From contig DCVA01000002.1 of NCBI GenBank assembly GCA_002327925.1, positions 1 through 49,287 on the forward strand: a stretch of 49,287 nucleotides of DNA, written 5' to 3'. How positions within the stretch are numbered: the stretch's first letter is position 1; every line of letters starts with the position of its first letter. The notes beneath the pieces were generated by a model, which saw nothing but the letters and a program-made list of their open reading frames with translations, did not search any database and had not been told where the DNA came from. The translations under genes and the position numbers were made by a program. Source of the stretch: Anaerolineales bacterium UBA2200 (GTDB lineage Bacteria > Chloroflexota > Anaerolineae > UBA2200). This document shows, one piece after another, positions 40,224 through 48,783 of this stretch.

Positions 40224-41324
40224 CTACACCACATCAAAATCGCCGGCCATGACGAACCAGCGGGTTGGATCGCGCAGTGCCGGATGCAGCTCCGCATCCG
40301 CCGCCAGCACGACCGAGACGTCGTAGGAGCCGGCAGTCCGCGAAAAGCCGGCCGTCCCCATCCGGCGCTCGAGTCCGGAACCGCGCGGAATGAGCGCCAG
40401 CATCTTGCCTGCCCCAGCCTCCCACAAGGCCCGCCTGGCCGTGCCCAGCAGCGCCGCTCGGGCCGCCCAATCGTGCGGTGCAGTCATCAGGTTGACCATC
40501 CAGCCGGTCCGGCGCCCTTCGCCTTCCGTCAGACGATACACCAGGTAGCCCACCGGCTGCCCATCTCGCTTCGCCAGCAGAATTCGGTACTCTTGCCCGG
40601 GTGCCTGCGCATAGCGATAGGTCAGCCAGGCCCGATCGCGCACGACGAGCGCCTCATAGTGCTGCCGAAGACCAGCCCACAAGGCGTCGAATTCAGGGCC
40701 GACGCGCTCCACAGAGGCCACCGTGGTGCCCCGCCCCGCTCTGCCCAGACACGCTTCCCACAATCCATTCCAGACGCGTCCCGCCACGGCAGACACGCGC
40801 AGCAGCACCGAGTGATTCGGGTAGCGACTGGCCAGTAGGCTCTCGGGATGCAGCGGCGAGAACCACCATGCGGCCTCGAACACCTTCTGCCAGCCCAGGT
40901 ACTCCCGCCTGGAACCCATGGTGGGTTGTGGCACGCCGATCAGGAAAGGCACTCCGGCCGCCGCCCAGGCTCGGGTCGCAGCGGAGCCCACGGCGGAGAG
41001 CACTCCCTGCCGTCGCGCATGGGCAGCCGTCATGACGTCGCCTACATGCAGGATGGTCAGCTCGCGCTCCCCCAGCTTGAAGCGTAAGGGCGTGCCGGCG
41101 TAATGACCGACGATGTCGCCTCCCGCAGCGGCGACCCAGGCGGTGTCGGCGCCGATTGACCATGGCGCTTCCAGTACCTTCCACCGGTAGCGGGCCACAC
41201 TGAGGGACCGCCCAAACACACCGGCGAACAGGCACGCGATTCCCCCCTCGTCGCCGGGCGCGAACGCTCGCACCTGCCAAGCGGCATCCACTGTTCGTGT
41301 CTGGTTCTGAACCTGCTCAGCCAA
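40224..41324 (-). CDS. GNAT-family acetyltransferase of the glycan cluster
   Basis: 366 residues from TTG 41324, which follows GGAG by 5 bases; the open frame reaches 41675, but that part overlaps the radical SAM gene. The GNAT fold is long, with R-A-F-A-P-G-D-E at the start, Y-R-W-K-V-L near 52, and a motif A-A-H-A-R-R-Q-G-V-L-S-A-V near 106. A second half carries a degenerate GNAT repeat ending near R-G-S-G-L-E-R-R-M-G. It could acylate an amino sugar. It lies between the radical SAM and PIG-L genes. Confidence 0.75.
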   Translation of the reverse strand: MAEQVQNQTRTVDAAWQVRAFAPGDEGGIACLFAGVFGRSLSVARYRWKVLEAPWSIGADTAWVAAAGGDIVGHYAGTPLRFKLGERELTILHVGDVMTAAHARRQGVLSAVGSAATRAWAAAGVPFLIGVPQPTMGSRREYLGWQKVFEAAWWFSPLHPESLLASRYPNHSVLLRVSAVAGRVWNGLWEACLGRAGRGTTVASVERVGPEFDALWAGLRQHYEALVVRDRAWLTYRYAQAPGQEYRILLAKRDGQPVGYLVYRLTEGEGRRTGWMVNLMTAPHDWAARAALLGTARRALWEAGAGKMLALIPRGSGLERRMGTAGFSRTAGSYDVSVVLAADAELHPALRDPTRWFVMAGDFDVV

Positions 41325-41398
41325 GGGATCTCCGCGAGGCCAAGAATACAGGCCGCCAGCACAGCGGCACGTGCCAGTCCGGGACGGCGCCCTGAAAA

Positions 41399-42874
41399 TT
41401 AGAATCCGCTGGTCTCCGGTCGTTGGTACCCCAGCAGCCTGTCCAGCGCACGGAGCTCCAGCGGCACGCCGTAGACCTGCCGGTGGTAGCGCCAGCCGGA
41501 CAAGCCGCGCAGGATGAAGCGCCTGGCGCCCGTCAGTCTCGGGTCGGTGACGGTCGGGTAGTAGGCGTTCAGCACCTGCTGAAAATCGTGGATATGGCCG
41601 ACCAGGCGGCGTGGCAGCCACGGCAGGTCGGCGCTGCGCCGCTGAGAGAATTCGGCCCACTGCGGGCTGATCCATTCGTCCAGCGTCTTCGGGAAGCCGA
41701 AACCACTGGCCTCGGCCTGCCGGTACAGCTCGCCGTCTGACGGCACAGGCGTGTAGAGGTAGAGGATGACCTCGGTGGCCGGGTTCGCTTCCTTGATCCG
41801 CCGTATGAATGAGATGGTCTGCTTCGTGTCGGCTTCCGGGTCCGGTGGATTTCCCAGCACGAAGGACATCTCCGGTACCATTCCGTAGCAGGCCATCTTG
41901 CGGGCGATCTCCAGTGCCTGCTCCGTCGAGGCCTGGCCTCCCTTGTTCATCCGTTTCAGCGTATCGTCCGAGCCGGTCTCGGCACCGAGAAACACCATCT
42001 TCAGGCCGCAGGCCTGCATCAGTCTCCAGGTGCGCTCATCGTAGCGCAGAAGGGTATCGATTCGCGCTTCGCCCCACCAGTGTATGCTCCAATCCATGAT
42101 GCGCTCTGCGAACTCCGCCGTGCGCTCTTCGGAGACGAAAAAGTTGTTGTCATCAAACTCGATAGAGTCCGCTCCCCACCCGCGGACAAGATTCAGCACC
42201 GCCCCTGCCATACGTTCGGGCGATTCGGCCGCCCAGCGCCCCGCGCACATGTTGACCACAGCGCAAAAGCTGCATCCGAACGGACATCCATAGCTGGAAT
42301 GATGGGGCAGCGTCCGCTTGCCCAGAAAGGTCCTACGGACATAGCGCTCGACGTCAATCCGGTCGTAGCTCCACCGCGGCAGCCGGTCAGGGTCGGGTAA
42401 TTGGGCCACACCCTGGGATACGATCTCCCCCGTATCTCCCCGGCGATAGGCAAGACCCGGCATGGTCGTCGGGTCGCCTTGCCCGGCCAACGCGTCGCAC
42501 AAACCCCTGAAGACCATCTCGCCATATCCGCGGACCACAAAATCCACGCAATCCGCGTTCAGGCAGACCTCATAGTGCTGTGAGGGAAAGTAGCCGCCCC
42601 AGACGATCTTGAGGTCCGGATAGAGGGCCTTGATCTGGCGGCACGTTGGGACGGCTTGTCCGAGCTGCGGGCCGGGCATCACAGTTACTCCCAGAACCTG
42701 TGCATGGGTCTCATTGACAACGCGACAGAGCGCGGCGACGGGATCGGCGTGCACGTTGCCGTCCACGATGGCATAGTCGTGCGCCCCCTCCAGCACGGCG
42801 CCCAGGGCCAGGAGTGACATCGGCAGGATCGGCTTGCGCGAGGCGGAGCTGGGTGGATTGTAGAGGATGATCAC
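41399..42874 (-). CDS. Radical SAM protein with cobalamin-binding domain
   Basis: 491 residues from GTG 42874, which overlaps the methyltransferase stop as GTGA. The N-terminal 150 residues are a B12-binding-like Rossmann domain (V-W-G-G-Y-F-P-S; no D-x-H-x-x-G). The radical SAM core has Cys197, Cys201 and Cys204 (C-P-F-G-C-S-F-C), E-F-D-D-N-N-F, and F-L-G-A-E-T-G-S for SAM. A helical C-terminal part follows. This architecture methylates unactivated carbons or remodels rings, as in BchE and hopanoid or antibiotic enzymes. The substrate is unknown. Confidence 0.85.
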   Translation of the reverse strand: MIILYNPPSSASRKPILPMSLLALGAVLEGAHDYAIVDGNVHADPVAALCRVVNETHAQVLGVTVMPGPQLGQAVPTCRQIKALYPDLKIVWGGYFPSQHYEVCLNADCVDFVVRGYGEMVFRGLCDALAGQGDPTTMPGLAYRRGDTGEIVSQGVAQLPDPDRLPRWSYDRIDVERYVRRTFLGKRTLPHHSSYGCPFGCSFCAVVNMCAGRWAAESPERMAGAVLNLVRGWGADSIEFDDNNFFVSEERTAEFAERIMDWSIHWWGEARIDTLLRYDERTWRLMQACGLKMVFLGAETGSDDTLKRMNKGGQASTEQALEIARKMACYGMVPEMSFVLGNPPDPEADTKQTISFIRRIKEANPATEVILYLYTPVPSDGELYRQAEASGFGFPKTLDEWISPQWAEFSQRRSADLPWLPRRLVGHIHDFQQVLNAYYPTVTDPRLTGARRFILRGLSGWRYHRQVYGVPLELRALDRLLGYQRPETSGF

Positions 42875-43602
42875 CCTGCCTGCCTCCCCGTCTGTGCTGC
42901 CCGATAGACTGTCAGAGTCTCGGCCATCCAACCCCGTGTGGCCACCACATCAAGGGCCATGCCCTGCATACGCAACGCCTCCAGAAAGCGGCCCGCGACC
43001 CCCTCTGTCGAGAGGACCAGCAGGGCATACCCGCCGGTCAAGAGACGGGCCGGCAGACCGGCAGCAAAGCGCTCCGCAATGTCCGTGGACCACAGCGCAC
43101 GCTCCATGTCGTCCCCCGGTTCACCCTCGAAAAACGGCGGGTTGAAGAGCACCACGTCGAATTGTTCGTTTTGCACCGGGTCGAACAGGTCTCCTTCGCG
43201 GACGTCGACGCGGCCCTCCACCTGGTTCAGCAAGGCGTTGATACGGGCACAGCGCACGGTAGTCGGATTTATGTCTACTGCTACCACATGGCCGGCCCAC
43301 TGAGCCGCAAACACCGCGCCCACCCCTGAGCCTGTGCCCATATCCAGAACCTTCGAACCCGGTGGGACAAGGCGCTCGTTCAGCTCGCTGGCCAGGAACT
43401 CGCCTGTGCCAAAGACCGTGGGATTCATCACCTGCGGAAGCACGAGGATCAGGCGCCCGGCCACGTGCTCCAATACCAGGCGGTTGTGGCGGTGCTGCTG
43501 GAAGAGCCGGAAGCGCCAGTGGAGCACACGACGCGCGGCCCGGCGAATGAGGTTTCCCCCTGTCCCGCCGGCACAGGCACCGCTGTCCCAGCTCATGATC
43601 AT
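42871..43602 (-). CDS. N5-glutamine/HemK-like methyltransferase
   Basis: 243 residues from ATG 43602 behind GGGAGGG; ATG 43596 is an alternative. The SAM motif V-L-D-M-G-T-G-S-G-V-G-A is present near 83, with V-A-V-D-I-N-P later. The N-P-P-F-F-E-G motif near 150 is typical of enzymes that methylate a planar nitrogen, such as glutamine or adenine. PrmC, the release-factor enzyme, is one possibility, but the operon context suggests a small-molecule or glycan substrate. The start overlaps the predicted old stop of the upstream GT4 gene. Confidence 0.75.
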   Translation of the reverse strand: MIMSWDSGACAGGTGGNLIRRAARRVLHWRFRLFQQHRHNRLVLEHVAGRLILVLPQVMNPTVFGTGEFLASELNERLVPPGSKVLDMGTGSGVGAVFAAQWAGHVVAVDINPTTVRCARINALLNQVEGRVDVREGDLFDPVQNEQFDVVLFNPPFFEGEPGDDMERALWSTDIAERFAAGLPARLLTGGYALLVLSTEGVAGRFLEALRMQGMALDVVATRGWMAETLTVYRAAQTGRQAG

Positions 43603-44725
43603 GGGCCCTCCCGAGAGTCGAATACAACTGGCTGGTCTCATCGGCTGCCGTGTCCCAGCTAAACCTGGCCGCCTGCGCCAGCCCGGCCGCACGGAGCTCT
43701 TGCGCACTCCCCGGATCGGACAACACGCGCCGGATTCCACCGGCGATGCTTTCAATATCGGTGGGGTCTACGAATTCGGCTGCGCTGCCCGCAACCTCGC
43801 GCAACGAACCGTTCGGTGAGCTGACCACCGGGGTGCCACAGGCCATGGCCTCGAGCACGGGCAGGCCGAAACCTTCGTAGAGAGACGGGACGACCACCAG
43901 GTCGGCCGCGTTGTAGAGAGCCACGAGGTCGGGCGTCGGCACATAGCCCAGCAGTCGCACCCTGTCCTTCAGTCCCAGCCGCTCAATCGCGGCGAACACG
44001 GCATCGTCTTTCCAGCCGCGGCGTCCGACCAGAACCAGGCCGTGATCGAGGCCGTCTTTGGTGCAAAGGCGGGCGTAGGCTTCCATCAGGCGTACCAGGT
44101 TCTTGCGAGGCTCGAGGGTGCCCACGTGGAGGATCACCTTCAAGGGCAGGCCGTACTGAGCCCTCACCGCATCGATGGCCGCTGCACTTGCCAGCGGTCG
44201 GAACTGGGGCGAAGCCGCCTCGTAGATCACCCGCACCTTGGCCGGCTCGACGCCCAGCGTGCGCAGGATGTCGGTCTTGGTGGTGTTCGAAACGGAAATG
44301 ATCGCCGAAGCCCTGCGGGCAGCGACGGGCAAAAACGGACGCATCGCCAGCAGCCGCCGCCGATGGTGAAGCTCTGGGTACATGTGCAGGGTCATGTCGT
44401 GAATGGTCAGTACAGTCCGGCAGGGGGTCCAGAGAGAGGCCACGTAATTGGTAAAATGGCACACGTCAATGCCCAGGCGCTCCAGCAGCCACGGTAGCAC
44501 GGCCGACATCCACACGGTCTTGTTGATCGGCAGCCCACGACCGCCCAGACCGAATGCCGCAGGGAGATGCCGGGCTCCCAGCGGGGCATCGGGCCAGCTC
44601 CTGTGGGCCAGAGGCACGACCTCATGCGCTGACCGCCGCCGCAGGCCCTCCAGCAGCTTGCTCGTATAGGTGCCCACGCTACTCAAGGGCGCGCACAGGG
44701 GGGTGACATCGAATCCGATGCGCAC
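43121..44725 (-). CDS. Glycosyltransferase family 4 protein with frame-extended C-terminus
   Basis: From GTG 44725, residues up to about 375 form a complete GT4 enzyme: I-G-F-D-V-T-P-L start, H-V-G-T-L-E-P-R-K-N-L near 200, and E-G-F-G-L-P-V-L-E-A-M-A-C-G-T near 285. The natural end is near F-S-W-D-T-A-A-D-E-T-S-Q-L-Y. The frame then runs 482 bases through the methyltransferase gene in a second frame, giving a Pro/Arg/Gly-rich tail. In the third frame a TGA at 43601-43599 overlaps the methyltransferase ATG. One lost base near the 3' end would explain the run-on. Confidence 0.8.
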   Translation of the reverse strand: MRIGFDVTPLCAPLSSVGTYTSKLLEGLRRRSAHEVVPLAHRSWPDAPLGARHLPAAFGLGGRGLPINKTVWMSAVLPWLLERLGIDVCHFTNYVASLWTPCRTVLTIHDMTLHMYPELHHRRRLLAMRPFLPVAARRASAIISVSNTTKTDILRTLGVEPAKVRVIYEAASPQFRPLASAAAIDAVRAQYGLPLKVILHVGTLEPRKNLVRLMEAYARLCTKDGLDHGLVLVGRRGWKDDAVFAAIERLGLKDRVRLLGYVPTPDLVALYNAADLVVVPSLYEGFGLPVLEAMACGTPVVSSPNGSLREVAGSAAEFVDPTDIESIAGGIRRVLSDPGSAQELRAAGLAQAARFSWDTAADETSQLYSTLGRAHDHELGQRCLCRRDRGKPHSPGRASCAPLALPALPAAPPQPPGIGARGRAPDPRASAGDESHGLWHRRVPGQRAERAPCPTGFEGSGYGHRLRGGRGVCGSVGRPCGSSRHKSDYRALCPYQRLAEPGGGPRRRPRRRPVRPGAKRTIRRGALQPAVFRG

Positions 44726-44727
44726 AG

Positions 44728-46464
44728 CTAGCCTTCCTGTCCGGCGGAAGGGCTCGCCAGGGCCAGCCCGCACAAGAATGCGAGGGCCACGTAGGTTGGT
44801 GTGAACTCGTAGAAGCAGTCAAAGACCCCGTGGATGTACCAGGCAGCCAGGCCGCCCAGCAGCGCCAGCCGCCAGGCGATCCAGCCCGGCTCCCGACTGC
44901 CCCGCAGCAGGCCGTAGGCATGCCGGATCAACTGCCAGGTCAGCCAGAGGAAGGCGGCGAACCCCAGAGCACCTGTATCCGCCAGCCATTCTACGTAGAG
45001 GTTGTTGGCGTGAACACGCGTGCCCTTCCCTGGCGTTCCTGAGTAGGCGCCGTGCAGCCAGCGATAGTTGTCTGGGCCGACGCCCAGGATGGACCGCTCC
45101 AGGAACATGCTCCAACCCACCCGCCACAGCGAAAAACGGCTGCGAGCATCCACTGAGCTGGCGTAGCCGGGCGCCGGCGATGAGTCGGCTGGCGAGGGTT
45201 GCCGGGTGTCGGGTGCAAGGCCCTCATACACGGTCAGGCGAGTCAGTCCGGGCGGCGAGTCACGGTCGCTGAACCAGGTCACATCCTCTTGCAGCATGTC
45301 CCACTCGATGACGTACTCGCCAGGCGACTCAGGTACGGCCAGTGGCGCCAGCACCTCGACTGTGGCGCCTGGCAGCACGTCATGCGGCAGCGGAATACGC
45401 TGACCTTCGAGTTCGACGGGGGCACCATCGGGCCGGACCAGATGGTAGCTCAACATGTACGGATTGGAGCCGCCCGTCTCCCACGTCCGCACCCCGGCAT
45501 TGGCCAGCGTCAGAGGGACAGACACAGTCTCCCCCGCCCGCGCCTCGAGCTGCGCGGGAGTGTTGTACGTGGCGCTGTACCACGCCTCGACCGATTCGCT
45601 GGCCAGACGATAGCGGGTCGCGGGGATGAGCACAAGGACCGCCACAACTACAGCCAGCAATGCCCCGGCGGCTGCCAGGGCACCCAGCAGCACATACCTT
45701 CGTCTCTGCCAGGCGGCCCACGCGGCCATCAGGCCAAAGGCGGCCCACAGGGCGATCACACCGCCCCGCGTTAGGGTCAGCAACTGGGCGGTCAGAGTCG
45801 CCAGCAGTCCGCATGCCAGCAGGAGCCGTACCGGGCGGCGCCGGGCGGTGAGAACCCAGGCGAGCAGGAGCGGGCAGGTCATCTCCAGCACCATCGAGGC
45901 GATGGTAGCATAGGAGAGTGTGGAGCTGACGCGCAGCAGTTCTCCCACGTAGGTCGGGGCGAATTTGAATGACGCCAGAAATCGGACCACCGCGGGCACC
46001 CCTGCCGCCTCGCCCAGGCCCAGCAGGCCAACCGCCAGTCCTCCCAGAGCCAGCACGCGTGCCAGAATCTGCCAGCGCCTGGCTGTACGAGCCAGGTCGT
46101 AGACAGCCCAGACCAGCAGTACGCCGCTGGCCATCCGCCCCACGAAACGGAGTGCAACCAGGCGGTGGCTTGGAGCAGCCAGGGCCGACAGCACCATCAC
46201 AACCAGCCACACAAGCGCAGCCGCCGCAACCGACCGAGGGGCGCGCGGCAGCGTGCCACGTGCCGCGCAGGCCAGCAACCAGAACCCCAGCCCCAGGTAG
46301 AGAACCGCCTCGACATTGGTCAGCACCAGCCCGCCCGTGTACACGAGCGCGCCGATCTCTTCGAAGGCGAAAAACGCGGCCAGCAGGGTCAGAGTGACCA
46401 TCGCCGCCTGCTCCAGCCAGACAGGGCTGGCGCGCCCGGCGACCACACGCCTGATCGTGCTCAC
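44728..46464 (-). CDS. O-antigen ligase/polymerase-like membrane protein with embedded Ig-like domain
   Basis: 578 residues, about 12 membrane helices. T-L-T-R-G-G near 231-235 and H-A-N-N-L-Y-V-E-W-L-A-D-T-G near 485-498 match the Wzy_C/WaaL pattern, with His485 in the usual external loop. Between helices, residues 295-415 form a soluble beta-sandwich: V-P-L-T-L-A-N-A-G-V-R-T-W, L-S-Y-H-L, then P-G-E-Y-V-I-E-W-D-M. This Ig-like insert is unusual in such proteins. The GTG at 46464 abuts the stop of the upstream methyltransferase frame and has GGAGG 7 bases before it. Confidence 0.85.
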   Translation of the reverse strand: MSTIRRVVAGRASPVWLEQAAMVTLTLLAAFFAFEEIGALVYTGGLVLTNVEAVLYLGLGFWLLACAARGTLPRAPRSVAAAALVWLVVMVLSALAAPSHRLVALRFVGRMASGVLLVWAVYDLARTARRWQILARVLALGGLAVGLLGLGEAAGVPAVVRFLASFKFAPTYVGELLRVSSTLSYATIASMVLEMTCPLLLAWVLTARRRPVRLLLACGLLATLTAQLLTLTRGGVIALWAAFGLMAAWAAWQRRRYVLLGALAAAGALLAVVVAVLVLIPATRYRLASESVEAWYSATYNTPAQLEARAGETVSVPLTLANAGVRTWETGGSNPYMLSYHLVRPDGAPVELEGQRIPLPHDVLPGATVEVLAPLAVPESPGEYVIEWDMLQEDVTWFSDRDSPPGLTRLTVYEGLAPDTRQPSPADSSPAPGYASSVDARSRFSLWRVGWSMFLERSILGVGPDNYRWLHGAYSGTPGKGTRVHANNLYVEWLADTGALGFAAFLWLTWQLIRHAYGLLRGSREPGWIAWRLALLGGLAAWYIHGVFDCFYEFTPTYVALAFLCGLALASPSAGQEG

Positions 46465-47307
46465 CTATAGTCCTCCAGGCCAGTGCTTCGGCTGGTCCGT
46501 GCCGCGCCTGAGCACCAGCAGATAGTGATCGTTAAGCCAGGTCCAGGGAAAGCGCGTGTTGCAGCGGCTTTCCCAGCCGGCGATCCGCAGGAACCAGCCA
46601 GGCCAGCGCTCGACCAGGTGGTTCAGCTAGGTCGGCGGCAACCACACGCCTATGCCCACCGTCTGCACGTGAAAGAAGAACGGTGCGAACTCGGCTCTCA
46701 TACGGCGCGACGATGGGTACCAGATCGGTAGAGAGACGCCTCCGACCCTGGCCGTGGCTCCCCCCCGGAACCTTCGCAGAGCCACCCGCGCCTGGCCATG
46801 CAGCAAGTGCCAGGCGATTTCCCACGGGCAGAGTGGACCCATCACCACCAGAGCCACCCATCCGCCCGGCCGCAGCCAGCGTGCCAGGGCCTGTGCCAGA
46901 GGAACCCGCTCATACAGGCAGTTGAGGGGCCCAAAGTTGGACAGCACGCCATCGAACGTGCGCCCGGGGCTCCATGTCCGGGTGTCGTTGAGGTTGAGTA
47001 GCTCCAACTCGACATTGCCGGCAACGCCGGCGGACGCCACCTTTGCCCGGGCGATCTCGAGCATGACCGGTGAGGCATCGGTGGCCACGACATGGAGTCC
47101 GTTCTGCGCCAGCCACACGGCGTCTTCGCCCGTGCCGCAGCCCAATTCCAGCACCTGCTGGCCGGGAGAATAGAGTGCGCGCACACGCTGTCGCACCATG
47201 TCCCGTAGCCAGATCCCCAGCCGCGTCTGAGTAAACGCGGCGTCATAGCCGGCTGCAGCCGCATCGAACGCGTTGAGAGTCGTGGCCGCTGACTCCACCC
47301 GGGTCAC
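46465..47307 (-). pseudogene. Class I SAM methyltransferase, interrupted by TAG near the C-terminus
   Basis: A frame of 281 codons from GTG 47307 (GTGA overlap with the radical SAM gene) to TAG 46467-46465. An in-frame TAG at 46629-46627 (codon 227) splits it. The first part has motif I V-L-E-L-G-C-G-T-G-E-D near 52 and V-V-A-T-D-A-S. After the stop the frame continues with L-N-H-L-V-E-R-W-P, F-L-R-I-A-G-W-E-S-R and L-V-L-R-R-G, a normal end for the family, where a Tyr (TAC/TAT) is expected at the break. Its end abuts the next gene's GTG, which supports the full frame as the original one. Confidence 0.75.
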
Positions 47308-48698
47308 TGTCCCTCCACCTCGCGCCGCGTCCACCACATGCCCAGTCTGCCGACCCGGGCATTGAGCGCCGCCTTGACCTTCCGGGCGAAGCCTCGCACG
47401 CCACCCTGGCCGTGGTGGTGCAGGATGGTCTCATTCACCATCCAGCGCGTAACAAAGCGGTAGTAGCGGCGCGAGTGCCTGCCCGCGACCGTCTGGTCGC
47501 GATCCGATCCTTCTTCCCACGGCCCGGGCGAGAGAATCCGATCTCGCACCTGTTCATAGTAGGGAGTGCCGCGGATGGGGTAGGCCAGCGCGGTCAGGAA
47601 CTGGGCCGGTTCGGCCTCTCGCAGCAGGCCGACGGTGGCTTCCAGGTCGGCCAGTTCTTCTCCTTCATAGCCGAGCATAACGAACAGCCCGGCCTGAATG
47701 CCGTGTCGCTGCAGGAAATGGACGATGCCGGGCACCCGGCGGGCGTCGGTGCGCCGCTTCATCGCATCCAGCACGCGCTGGGAGCCGCTCTCGGCGCCCA
47801 CCCAGAGGCGGGCACAGCCCATCTCGGCCAGGGTGCTGATTACGGCCTCATCCAGGCGGTCCTCGCGAGAAATGGTCTCGAACGGAACGCGAAGGCCCCG
47901 CCGCTGCAACTGACGGGCGTACGAGGTCAGCCATGCGTGGTCAATGGTGAACACGTCGTCCGCGTACCACAGCATCTCGGGGTGGTAGGTGGCCAGGATC
48001 TGCTCCACTTCATCGGCCACGTTCTCGGGGCTGCGTCGGCGGTGGCTGTTGCCAAAGACGGCGTGGCTGCACCAGGTGCAAGTATAGGGGCAGCCGCGCG
48101 CCGCAATCAACGACACAGAGAAATGGCCATGGCGTGTGCGCCAGGCGCTCTCGTATCCGCCCATGTCCACGGCCCCGCGGTCCGGGAAGGGAAGCGCGTC
48201 CAGGTTGGGCAGCAGCGGGCGAGGCTCGGTGCGCACGATTTGCCCATCCTCGCGATAGATCAGGCCGCGGATGTGGGTCATCCCCGCCGGGCCGTGGCGG
48301 GCAAGGTGAGGCAGGAGCTCCTCCAGCGTCTGTTCGCCCTCGCCAACGACCACCACGTCCGCGCCCCAGGCCAGATACTCCTCTGGGTACATGGCCGGTT
48401 CCGGGCCGCCCACCACCACCATGCACCCGTGCTCACGGCAGAATCGCGCCATCTTTACCACGTTCGCGCGGGTCATCAGGTTGGCGTACAGGCCGACCAC
48501 ACTGGGTCGCTGCCGCTCGAAGAGTTGTTGAAAGGCCTCGCGCGTTTGGAACGTGCTGTCAAAAACCTGCACGCCGAACCCTCTGGCCTTGAGGTACGAC
48601 GAAAGGTAGAGCAAGCCCAGCGGCGGATAGGGCTTCATCACCGCTTGTTCGTGCGCATCCTCACAGAGCAGGTAGCCATGGCTGAGCAAGAAGTCCAT
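47304..48698 (-). CDS. Radical SAM protein with cobalamin-binding domain
   Basis: 464 residues from ATG 48698, the second of two ATGs after AGGAG. The N-domain is B12-binding-like (P-P-L-G-L-L-Y-L-S-S-Y, V-V-V-G-G-P-E, V-V-G-E-G-E). The radical SAM core has Cys203, Cys207 and Cys210 (C-P-Y-T-C-T-W-C-S) and W-V-G-A-E-S-G-S. This is the class that includes methylases and ring-forming enzymes. The methyltransferase gene overlaps its end by 4 bases, and a related gene precedes it by 85 bases. The substrate is unknown. Confidence 0.85.
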   Translation of the reverse strand: MDFLLSHGYLLCEDAHEQAVMKPYPPLGLLYLSSYLKARGFGVQVFDSTFQTREAFQQLFERQRPSVVGLYANLMTRANVVKMARFCREHGCMVVVGGPEPAMYPEEYLAWGADVVVVGEGEQTLEELLPHLARHGPAGMTHIRGLIYREDGQIVRTEPRPLLPNLDALPFPDRGAVDMGGYESAWRTRHGHFSVSLIAARGCPYTCTWCSHAVFGNSHRRRSPENVADEVEQILATYHPEMLWYADDVFTIDHAWLTSYARQLQRRGLRVPFETISREDRLDEAVISTLAEMGCARLWVGAESGSQRVLDAMKRRTDARRVPGIVHFLQRHGIQAGLFVMLGYEGEELADLEATVGLLREAEPAQFLTALAYPIRGTPYYEQVRDRILSPGPWEEGSDRDQTVAGRHSRRYYRFVTRWMVNETILHHHGQGGVRGFARKVKAALNARVGRLGMWWTRREVEGQ

Positions 48699-48783
48699 CA
48701 TCTCTCCTGACCAATTGCCGTCCATCGGACCGGCAGCCCGCGGCAGCGCCCGTCCGGCTCATTGCAGGTCACGCTCCGGGGGC

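Noticed and set aside
41325..41675. N-terminal extension of the GNAT gene upstream of TTG 41324
   Set aside because: It overlaps the radical SAM gene and is Arg/Pro-rich. The GNAT similarity starts after the TTG, which has its own ribosome binding site.
47412..48710. 432-codon + strand frame antisense to a radical SAM gene
   Set aside because: The minus strand carries the CxxxCxxC motif and SAM-binding motifs. The + frame has low-complexity composition.
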